A stretch of 64,000 bases of DNA from NCBI GenBank assembly GCA_938014885.1, contig CALLQI010000008.1, positions 22,298 to 86,297 on the forward strand, read 5' to 3'. The position numbers were made by a program, and so were the translations under genes. Of the stretch, positions 8,201-14,431 are shown piece by piece (positions within the stretch are counted from its first letter, which is position 1; every line of letters begins with the position of its first letter). This DNA comes from an uncultured bacterium (GTDB lineage Bacteria; Planctomycetota; UBA8742; UBA2392). Under the pieces are notes generated by a model. The model ran no database searches and had not been told where the DNA came from. It saw nothing but the letters and a program-made list of their open reading frames with translations.

Positions 8201-9913
8201 TGCCAGCACCGGCGCGTAGCCCGCTTGGCCGTGCAGGGTGCGCTCGGCACGGGCCAGCACAGCCAGCAGCAGGGCCTTCAGCTCACCGTCGTAGCGTGCC
8301 AGCCAGCCGTGCAGCAACCGGCGCAGACGCCGGGGTGTTGCGGCCGCCAGCATCAGCTCCGCGGCCAGCAGCACGGTCTCAAGGTCAGGTGGGCCCGCGC
8401 CGATGCGCGCCGCGCAGACCGCGTGGGCCTCAAGCAGCCCGGCCGCCTGCACGTAGTGGGCGTCGTCCAGCAGAGCGCGCAGCACCGCGGGCCCGTTGTC
8501 GTACCAGGCGGCCATGTCGCCGGCGCGCAGCCGCAGCGCCAGTGCCCATGCATCGCGCCGGGTGCCTGCGGGCCACGGGCAAAGCTGTGGCCGCTCAGCC
8601 AGCCACAACAGGTCGGCGCGGGTGACCGCTGTTTCGGGTCGCGAGCCGGGGGCAAAGCGCAGCAGCTCCGTGCCCGCGCGCTGAAGCACCGCCAGCCCGG
8701 CGTCGCGCAGCAGCGCTGCCCCGCGCGCGAGCTCGGGCCATGCGTTCACGGCCGCTGCATCCAGCCCGTCGCCCGAGGCCGCAAGCAGCGCCGCGGCACG
8801 CGCCCCTTGCGGGTGTACCAGCCGCGCGCCACCGCGCCGATCCAGCATGTGCTGCAGCTCGTCTTCCCAGCCGGCCTGCAGCGTGGGCCGCGCGCCCGGG
8901 GGCAGTACTTCGCAGCGTTCGCACAGTGCGTGCATCGTGCGCGCCGCGTTGGCTGGGTCCTGCTGCAAGGCCGGGATCAGCCGCTGCACCACCAGCGCGG
9001 CTTCAAGTCCCAGAGGCTTCAGCCACTCCAGCAGGCCCGGCGGCGTCAGTTCCGGTGCCGGGGCGACCTCGGCGAGCGCACCCAGTGATCTTGACAAGTC
9101 AAGATAAGCGCCCGGCACGATCACCACTGTCGGCGAGGCCGACAGTTGCCGCAGACCCGCTTCGGCCTCATCGGGAGCAACAGGGCCGCGCACCAGAACG
9201 CCCGGCCTGATGCCGCGCAGCCGCAGGATGTCACCATCGCCCGCGGCCTGACCGTCTGTAGTTTCCGACGCCGCCAGCCGGCACAGCAGGGCCCGCAACG
9301 CGCGTCCCTGCGCGATGTCCGCCGCGGGCAACACAATCGGCCGGCCTGCCCGTGCGCGGGCCAGGGCAGCCATTGCCCAGCCCTGGAAGGCCGCGACATC
9401 AGGCAGCGGGTGCAGCGCGCTTCGCAACATCGCGCGCGGTGCCCTAGGGCCCACCAGCGCCGCAATCACCTCAGCCAGTGTGCCCGCGCGCCCCAGTGCC
9501 GTGGTGCGGCGCTGGCCTGTCAGCGTCGGCAGCAGCACCAGAGCGCGCGAAAGTTGCTCAGCCGTTCCGGGCCGCGGCGTTTGCAGCAGCAGAGAGCCCG
9601 CTGGAGAGACCAACAGCTCATCGGGCGCAATCTCGCGTGGCGTGTGGCCGGCCGCATGCAGCCGCCAACACAGCAGCGCGTTGGCGGATGCGCTCGCGTT
9701 GCGGCGGCCTCGAGGCGCCTCTTCGATGATCCAGCGTCGGCCATCCAGCAGCAGCGCGCCCACAACCACGGGAAAGGCATCCGGCACGGCCGCGCGAAGG
9801 TCGTCGTCGGGGACCACGCGCAGGCTGCGGCCGCGTACGCGGAACAGCGCGGCTCCGGCGAACGTGCGCCAGCGGTGCTCTGTAAGGAAGGGAAGTGCGT
9901 CGGCACCTGGCAA
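5198..9913 (-). CDS. giant sigma-54-activator-like regulator with winged-helix tail
   Basis: A 1571-residue protein. Residues 1 to about 1000 have no clear family. The N-terminus resembles a degenerate kinase- or STAND-like region, followed by a long run of helical repeats of TPR character. About 1010-1160 looks like a GAF-type sensor. An AAA+ domain of the sigma-54 activator type follows, with Walker A GESGSGKD at 1272-1279 and the sigma-54 loop GAFTGA at 1319-1324. The Walker B strand reads LQLDAPGD, with Ala1344 where the catalytic Glu belongs, so ATP hydrolysis may be impaired. The C-terminus is not a Fis helix but a MarR-like winged helix (IAGKLGLSRTTVSTTLAAL, then a basic wing). The start is supported by a TATAAT promoter upstream. 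Base composition is even more GC-rich than its neighbours. Confidence 0.85.
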   Translation of the reverse strand: MPGADALPFLTEHRWRTFAGAALFRVRGRSLRVVPDDDLRAAVPDAFPVVVGALLLDGRRWIIEEAPRGRRNASASANALLCWRLHAAGHTPREIAPDELLVSPAGSLLLQTPRPGTAEQLSRALVLLPTLTGQRRTTALGRAGTLAEVIAALVGPRAPRAMLRSALHPLPDVAAFQGWAMAALARARAGRPIVLPAADIAQGRALRALLCRLAASETTDGQAAGDGDILRLRGIRPGVLVRGPVAPDEAEAGLRQLSASPTVVIVPGAYLDLSRSLGALAEVAPAPELTPPGLLEWLKPLGLEAALVVQRLIPALQQDPANAARTMHALCERCEVLPPGARPTLQAGWEDELQHMLDRRGGARLVHPQGARAAALLAASGDGLDAAAVNAWPELARGAALLRDAGLAVLQRAGTELLRFAPGSRPETAVTRADLLWLAERPQLCPWPAGTRRDAWALALRLRAGDMAAWYDNGPAVLRALLDDAHYVQAAGLLEAHAVCAARIGAGPPDLETVLLAAELMLAAATPRRLRRLLHGWLARYDGELKALLLAVLARAERTLHGQAGYAPVLAKAEAVLAGGSRGEIGRVAAQNAWLEIASCRASDDDRGALAALARVKPPYAQAARLLVEARVLLVRAQCEFIGIRLPEALGLLQQAREQLHTRANGFLRLRIEGQLEAYTALYSGVEGRFRRDSDALLKPLRDLHERTACVGDLLAATVVNDSLFRMRTGEVGSATPADIEGVLASARPDNLRGYLIVLYQLAENALYRGDPETLRLLNARMHALNAGGRGNALVHASWQRHEALRHALAGNWADAVAMQRAARVHHLPPPFGPRSAMLRRGELGLLMLFAGKYRNAARLLWGAGKRLAAMSAGGRASPYALPCLLAKLLAGETPGPDLIESMQGYVRHGYVLARCVQAVAEADSLAAIDAPPAWTALCALAAALVARKQRKPEAHALAQLARRGLGPGFEGLRVVLEREFPGAARGRSNLSPVVLAALGELSLLPPDCAPDALARQFADVLARAFDCPAMVLLRVPEPAAAASGAAPADWRFSMAQACDLGDYRHDGLCALGLDGALGAVGISKADAHPSELEPFAIRLGHELEQRRDRAIALADRRRQHELALAGFALAGAGSGTAAKLDALAALVRAMAGAAQLELAVLRGRAVMLASGRVKGASHELQVPLDASLGLRARAQGGDREALQSALEAAAGALAGILRGEGERLRGGLLRADDGESVYAGEALIGTSPAAHRLYDELRRYADLELPVVITGESGSGKDFAAKALHLMSRRAGLPHVVVDCPTLRRETAASELFGHVTGAFTGAMADHAGMLERAGRGTLQLDAPGDLHPSIQPMLLRALQERSFLPVGALREREFRARLVITSARPLDQLVAEGSLREDLAQRLAGLSLPMPALRERGNDALALANQWLREQAAALGRALRFSPAAEALISSAPWPGNARELRHAVMRAAVLTDGPVVEMETGDAAGTSAEFAAGTPLANEPGLRPHARLILGALRAAGQAAPRQIAGKLGLSRTTVSTTLAALTRQGYARRAGKGRATVYAAEPAGGGR

Positions 9914-9955
9914 CGGGCAGCTCCAATGGCGGTGTAAGCGTACGGATTACGAACG

Positions 9956-9984
9956 ATTATACGCGATTCGTGAGTTACCGCAAA
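9956..9984 (-). promoter_or_regulatory. promoter of the giant regulator gene
   Basis: On the minus strand, TTTGCG (9984-9979), a 17-base spacer and a perfect TATAAT (9961-9956) lie about 43 bases upstream of the ATG of the 1571-residue regulator. This is the best sigma70-type -10 box noticed in the window. Confidence 0.6.
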
Positions 9985-10097
9985 GGGCGGGTCGTGGCTG
10001 TAAGATTAGGAAAATAGGTTAGTTATGGCGATGGTCTTGGTACGGCTTGTGGTTTGGCATGGTGGGCGCATCCCCTTGGGCACACAAGGAGGATTTC

Positions 10098-11495
10098 ATG
10101 ATCCGCTCTGCCCAAACCAGAGTCCTGACCAAGCAAGCATGCCTGGCAGTGCTTTCGCTTCTCGCACTCACCTTCTCAGCCTGTGGTGATTCCGGCGGCT
10201 CCAGCGCCACCGGCAGCTTCACCCAGCCGCCCACGGGCGGCGGCGGCACGACGGGCAACTCGGCGCCGGTCATCAACAGCACGGCGCCCACGGCTGCAAC
10301 CGTCGGCCAGCTGTACAGCTATCAGGCGGCCGCCAGCGACGCTAATGGAGACACCCTGACCTGGAGCCTGAGCACAGGCCCCACCGGTCTCGCGATCTCC
10401 ACGGGCGGGCTGGTTTCGTGGACGCCCAACGCCGGCCAGGTCGGCAGCCACAACGTGCAGATTTCCGTCAGCGACGGGCAAGTGAGCGCCCAACAGTCGT
10501 TCAGCATCACGGTAACTGCGGGGGGTGGCTCGGGAGGCCTGCCCGCGAGCGTGGCTCTGACCGACCTGGGCGCTTTGCCCAACGGCATGAAGGTGATCAG
10601 CGACATGCAGGAGTTCGACGGCAAGCTGTACATGGCGGCCGCGATTGACCCGCTGAACACCTGGGGCGGCGGCATCTACTACTACAACGGCACCAGCATC
10701 CAGACGGCCTTCTACGACAGCACCAGCCAGGGGTTTGTGCGGGCTAAAGTGCATGGCGGAAAGCTGTACGTGCCGGACAGCGACCCCAACGGCCTGGCAC
10801 CCGGCCTGATGTACAGCTTCAGCGCGGGCAGCACCACCCCGCTGCAGAGCACCATCACCGGCGCGGTGCACAACTTCGACGTGGTTGAGTTCAACGGCCA
10901 GCTCTACACCAGCGGCAGCAACAACAGCGGCCAGAGCACACTGAACCGCCTGAACACCACCACCGGCGTGTGGGACTCAGTCAGCACCGGCAGCTACGGC
11001 CGCCTGAAGTACATGGGCGTACTCGACGGCAAGATCTGGGCCAGCAAGCAGGTGCAAAGCGGCGTCGATGGCGTGTGGGTTGAAAGCAACATGGCCCAGC
11101 AAGGCTTTGTGGCAACGACCAGCGGCGGCTCGCTGATCCCGTGCATCGAGCAGATCGACGGCAAGCTGTACATGACCGTGTGGGGCAGCGCCGGCATCAG
11201 CAAGTTCATCGTCAACGCGGGCAGCACGACCACGGCCATCACGGGCATTGCCGGTGTGATGTGGGACGTGATCAAGCACAGCGACGGCAACTATTACGCG
11301 GTCGCCTGGGACGGTACCAACGACATCATCTGCGGCAGCACCGACGGCATCGCATTCACTGAACTGTCGAAGGTCGCGGGCACAAAGTTCGGCCAGCCGG
11401 GCAGCAACGCCGACGGCCGCCCCAGCATCGCCAGCTACAACGGCAAGGTGTACGTGGGCAGCAGCACGAACGGCCGCCTGTACCGGTTGGATTGA
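10098..11495 (+). CDS. lipoprotein with Ig-like domain and beta-propeller-like repeats
   Basis: A 465-residue predicted lipoprotein. The signal peptide ends in a lipobox (LTFSAC, Cys29), followed by a Ser/Gly/Thr linker. Residues about 55-145 match the putative Ig (He_PIG) pattern of DANGDTLTWSL...VSWTPNAGQVG. The rest contains repeated blades with the theme GKLYV/GKLYM/GKIWA, suggesting a beta-propeller. The start at 10098 is chosen because AAGGAGG lies just upstream and a signal peptide begins there; an in-frame upstream codon at 10047 would bury the signal. It is followed by an intergenic repeat module and a second lipoprotein. The ligand is unknown. Confidence 0.75.
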   Translation: MIRSAQTRVLTKQACLAVLSLLALTFSACGDSGGSSATGSFTQPPTGGGGTTGNSAPVINSTAPTAATVGQLYSYQAAASDANGDTLTWSLSTGPTGLAISTGGLVSWTPNAGQVGSHNVQISVSDGQVSAQQSFSITVTAGGGSGGLPASVALTDLGALPNGMKVISDMQEFDGKLYMAAAIDPLNTWGGGIYYYNGTSIQTAFYDSTSQGFVRAKVHGGKLYVPDSDPNGLAPGLMYSFSAGSTTPLQSTITGAVHNFDVVEFNGQLYTSGSNNSGQSTLNRLNTTTGVWDSVSTGSYGRLKYMGVLDGKIWASKQVQSGVDGVWVESNMAQQGFVATTSGGSLIPCIEQIDGKLYMTVWGSAGISKFIVNAGSTTTAITGIAGVMWDVIKHSDGNYYAVAWDGTNDIICGSTDGIAFTELSKVAGTKFGQPGSNADGRPSIASYNGKVYVGSSTNGRLYRLD

Positions 11496-11498
11496 TTC

Positions 11499-11603
11499 TC
11501 GGTGCTCCGTGTTTGGTGCTTGGTGCTCCGGAACAGCGAACTGCACGTCCAACCACCAAACACGAAACACGAAACACGAAACACGAGCCCCGAAGCACGA
11601 ACA
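11499..11603. repeat. inverted module of GGTGCT and AACACGA repeats
   Basis: Between the two lipoprotein genes. The left arm (11499-11531) repeats GGTGCTCCGTGTTTGGTGCT-like units. After a 20-base spacer, the right arm (11553-11603) has four AACACGAA units and then GCACGAAC. The reverse complement of the right arm resembles the left arm. Confidence 0.75.
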
Positions 11604-11652
11604 GAAACTTTCTCCGGCCCAAACCCGGATCTCTGAACCTGAGGGCAACACA

Positions 11653-13233
11653 ATGCGCGCGAAACTGATCCTTACCCTTGGTGCGATGATGCTGGCCCTG
11701 GCTGCCTGCGGCGGCGGTGGGTCAAGTGGCGGCGGCACGGCCAACCCGGCCAACCCGGGCGGCGGTGGCACCAACACCAACCCCGTCATCAACGTAAGCG
11801 GCATGTCCGGCAGCGGTGGGGCGTACACGCTCAACGTGCAAACCGGCAGCGCCCTGCCCGCGACGATCACCGTTACCGGCTCAGACCTCAACAGCGGCGA
11901 CAACCTGACGCTCAGCGTTGTGTTCAACGCCGCACTCAGCACCAACTACAGCGCGATTCCGGCGCAGCTTGTGCTCAGCCCGACTCCCAGCGGCTCACCG
12001 GCGACCAGCGTAGCGACCGCGACCGCGCCGGGCACAGCCAACGTCACGATTGCGCCCAACGGCGCGCTCAGCCAGGCGGGCATCATGGTGTTCAACGTGA
12101 TCCTGAATGACGGCCTGGGCGCTGCCAACGCGACCTTGACCATCAATGTCAGTGCCGCCCCTGCCAACAACCCGCCCGTGCTGGGCAACCCGACCGGCCC
12201 CGGCACCGTGGGCGGCAGCGACCCCAGCTTCACTGCCAGCGTCGCCGTGGGTGCATCGTTGGCTTTCAGCGTCACGGCCACGGACCCGGACGCATCCAAC
12301 AGCCTGACCCTGTCCGCCACTATCAGCGGCGGGACTATCAGTGCATCGCAGGCCGGCTTCACCACCAGCTTCCCGGCGACGGTTACCGGTGCAAGCCCGC
12401 GCACACTGAACCTTGCAGGCACGGCCGCCATGGCGGGCAGCATCACGCTAAGCTTCAGCGTCACCGACGGCGCAGGCGGCGTGGACGGCTTCACCCTCGC
12501 GCTCACCATCACTGGCGGCACCACCCCGCCCCCGGGCACGGATCCAACTAACGGCAGCGGCGGCGCGTACCCCGGCAACCAGAGCCGCACGGTCAACGTC
12601 GCTGGCCTGGGCAGCCAGACCTACTACCTGTACATCCCCAGCAACTACAACCCGTCCACGCCCCTGCCAGTGCTGTTTGCCTTCCACGGCTCGGGCGGCG
12701 CGGGCACCGCACCGGCTGCTGCACAGAGCGTGCGCACGAGCTGGAGCAGCATCGCCAACACCGAAGACTTCATCGTGATCGCGCCGGCCGCCACGGGCAG
12801 CAGCGGCGGCTGGTTGCCGAGCAACGACGTCACCATCCTCAACGACATCATCAACGACTCGTTCGGCGCCTACAACATTGACCAGAACCGCGTGTACGGC
12901 TGGGGCTTCTCAGCCGGCGGGCACTACCTGCACGCGATTGCGCTTTCCAGCAGCACGTTCTTTGCGGCCTACAGCGTCAGCGCCGGTGTGCTGGACGCGC
13001 TGGCGGGCGCAAGCGCTCCGGCCTCAGCGACGCGCAAGATCCCGGTGGACATCCACATTGGCACGAGCGACAGCCTGCTGCCGTACGCGCAGACGGACCG
13101 TACGCGCTTCATCAACGCGGGTTGGACCCTGAACACGAACCTGTACTACACCGAATTCAGTGGTGGCCACACGTACACCACGGGCCACCTGAGCACGATC
13201 TGGAACAACATCAGCAGCCACGCGCTGCCCTAA
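11653..13233 (+). CDS. lipoprotein serine esterase, PHB-depolymerase/feruloyl-esterase type
   Basis: A 526-residue secreted lipoprotein (lipobox LALAAC) with a Gly/Ser linker and two or more beta-sandwich domains of the cadherin/Ig sort (about 45-300). A C-terminal alpha/beta hydrolase domain (about 315-526) resembles the polyhydroxybutyrate depolymerase/LpqC esterase group. The likely triad is Ser420 in GFSAGG, Asp473 in HIGTSDSLL and His506 in SGGHTY; an early FHGSGG motif would form the oxyanion hole. It probably hydrolyses an ester in an extracellular polymer, with the substrate unknown. The start at 11653 is chosen for its signal peptide; an extension to 11509 would run through the intergenic repeat. 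Confidence 0.82.
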   Translation: MRAKLILTLGAMMLALAACGGGGSSGGGTANPANPGGGGTNTNPVINVSGMSGSGGAYTLNVQTGSALPATITVTGSDLNSGDNLTLSVVFNAALSTNYSAIPAQLVLSPTPSGSPATSVATATAPGTANVTIAPNGALSQAGIMVFNVILNDGLGAANATLTINVSAAPANNPPVLGNPTGPGTVGGSDPSFTASVAVGASLAFSVTATDPDASNSLTLSATISGGTISASQAGFTTSFPATVTGASPRTLNLAGTAAMAGSITLSFSVTDGAGGVDGFTLALTITGGTTPPPGTDPTNGSGGAYPGNQSRTVNVAGLGSQTYYLYIPSNYNPSTPLPVLFAFHGSGGAGTAPAAAQSVRTSWSSIANTEDFIVIAPAATGSSGGWLPSNDVTILNDIINDSFGAYNIDQNRVYGWGFSAGGHYLHAIALSSSTFFAAYSVSAGVLDALAGASAPASATRKIPVDIHIGTSDSLLPYAQTDRTRFINAGWTLNTNLYYTEFSGGHTYTTGHLSTIWNNISSHALP

Positions 13234-13305
13234 CTTGAAAGGGGGAGGCCAAGGATCGAGTCAGCCCAGTAGTCGCCAAGTCCTTCGCACCGATGCGGCG
13301 ACGCA

Positions 13306-13345
13306 AGACACCCGGGGGGTTTGGGCCCCCGGGTGTCTGGTTTTA
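13306..13345 (+). terminator. strong intrinsic terminator
   Basis: AGACACCCGGGGG (from 13306) pairs with CCCCCGGGTGTCT (to 13338) around GTTTGGG, followed by GGTTTT. It ends the esterase transcript. Confidence 0.9.
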
Positions 13346-13404
13346 ACGTGATTCGTGCTCAGTGCCCGACGATCCGCGCGGTGATAGTTCCGCTGCCGAA
13401 ATCC

Positions 13405-13446
13405 TAGAAACTCAGGGCCCCGAACCCCTAGCCCCCAACCCCCAAC
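13405..13446. repeat. short C-rich degenerate repeat tract
   Basis: CCCCGAACCCCTAGCCCCC and CAACCCCCAACTC form a run of imperfect CCCCxAx units just before the end of the convergent DUF6691 gene. It resembles one arm of the intergenic modules but has no visible partner arm. Confidence 0.35.
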
Positions 13447-13878
13447 TCACGCCTTCGCCAGCTTGTGGCCGCGGGCGGCATCCACCAGCTTGTACACGAA
13501 CATGCCGGCGAGCATTGCCGCCAGAAAGCTCAGCGATTCCGCGCTGGGCCGGGCCTGAATCGCGATGCCCGGGCCGGGGCAGATGCCCGCGATACCCCAA
13601 CCGATGCCAAACAGTGCCGCGCCCGCGAACAGCCGCGTATCCAGCTGCTTGCTTGGCGCTGCCGCCATCTTGCCGCCGAGCAGCGGCTTGCGGCCCTTGA
13701 CCGCCAGCCACACCGGCAAGAACACGCCGATCGCGCCGGCCATCACGAACATCAAGCGCGGGTTGAAATCGCCGAAGATGTCGAGAAAGCCAAGCACCAC
13801 GTCCGGCCTCAGCATGCCGCCGATGCCCAGCCCGACGCCGAACAGCGTGCCCGCAAGCAAACCCATCAGTGCGCGCAT
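13447..13878 (-). CDS. YeeE/YedE-type half transporter (DUF6691)
   Basis: A 143-residue integral membrane protein forming the second half of a split YeeE/YedE (thiosulfate-uptake) transporter. It has about four hydrophobic helices and the conserved motif GIGWGIAGICPGPGI with its cysteine. Its ATG overlaps the TAA stop of the upstream half by one base (TAATG), showing translational coupling. A longer reading from 14061 has out-of-family sequence and is rejected. By analogy with characterised family members it moves a reduced sulfur compound across the inner membrane through paired cysteines; the substrate here is inferred. Confidence 0.85.
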   Translation of the reverse strand: MRALMGLLAGTLFGVGLGIGGMLRPDVVLGFLDIFGDFNPRLMFVMAGAIGVFLPVWLAVKGRKPLLGGKMAAAPSKQLDTRLFAGAALFGIGWGIAGICPGPGIAIQARPSAESLSFLAAMLAGMFVYKLVDAARGHKLAKA

Positions 13879-14306
13879 TAGAAAGCCTCCCGAATCGCAC
13901 GGACGGCTACTACCGTGCCGATACCAAGCGCCATGAACACCACAGTGCCCACCACCCCCCGAATGTTCAGGCGGCCGATGCCGCAGACCCCGTGGCCGCT
14001 GGTGCAGCCGCCGCCCATGCGGGTGCCAAAGCCGACCAGCAGCCCGGCCACGATCAGCCACGGCAGCTCAACCGGGAAGCCGTTGGGCAAGGCACTCGGA
14101 TGCCACAACGCCATAGCGAGGCCGCCGAGCACAAGCCCGACCAGGAAGGTGAGCTTCCAGTCCAGTTCCGATTTCTCGACGCGCACCAGCCCGTCGATGA
14201 TGCCGCTGATGCCGGCGACCTTGCCGGTAGTAACCAGCAGCATCGCGCCCGCGGTACCGATCATCGCGCCGCCAAGCAGCGGCACACCAAAGTCTTCCAG
14301 GTTCAT
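13878..14306 (-). CDS. YeeE/YedE-type half transporter, first half
   Basis: A 142-residue membrane protein with the hallmark motif MGGGCTSGHGVCG, whose cysteines are the predicted sulfur-relay residues of the YeeE/YedE family. It forms a two-gene unit with the DUF6691 half immediately downstream. The start at 14306 is preceded by GGAGGA at good spacing; an upstream start at 14372 adds a sequence not typical of the family. In many bacteria the two halves sit beside rhodanese or sulfur-oxidation genes, but none is visible here. Confidence 0.87.
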   Translation of the reverse strand: MNLEDFGVPLLGGAMIGTAGAMLLVTTGKVAGISGIIDGLVRVEKSELDWKLTFLVGLVLGGLAMALWHPSALPNGFPVELPWLIVAGLLVGFGTRMGGGCTSGHGVCGIGRLNIRGVVGTVVFMALGIGTVVAVRAIREAF

Positions 14307-14431
14307 GATGTCCTCCGGCGGGAAGTATAGCGCTTTGGGTGCAGTACGCAGTGGGAACGCCAAACGTGGCATCGGCTTTCAGCCGAATGCGGGAAGGCGG
14401 GGCACCTGCAGTATATGCGGGGGACGCGCGG

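Noticed and set aside
11509..11652. N-terminal extension of the esterase lipoprotein
   Set aside because: The extension would translate the intergenic repeat arms; a signal peptide and lipobox begin cleanly at 11653.
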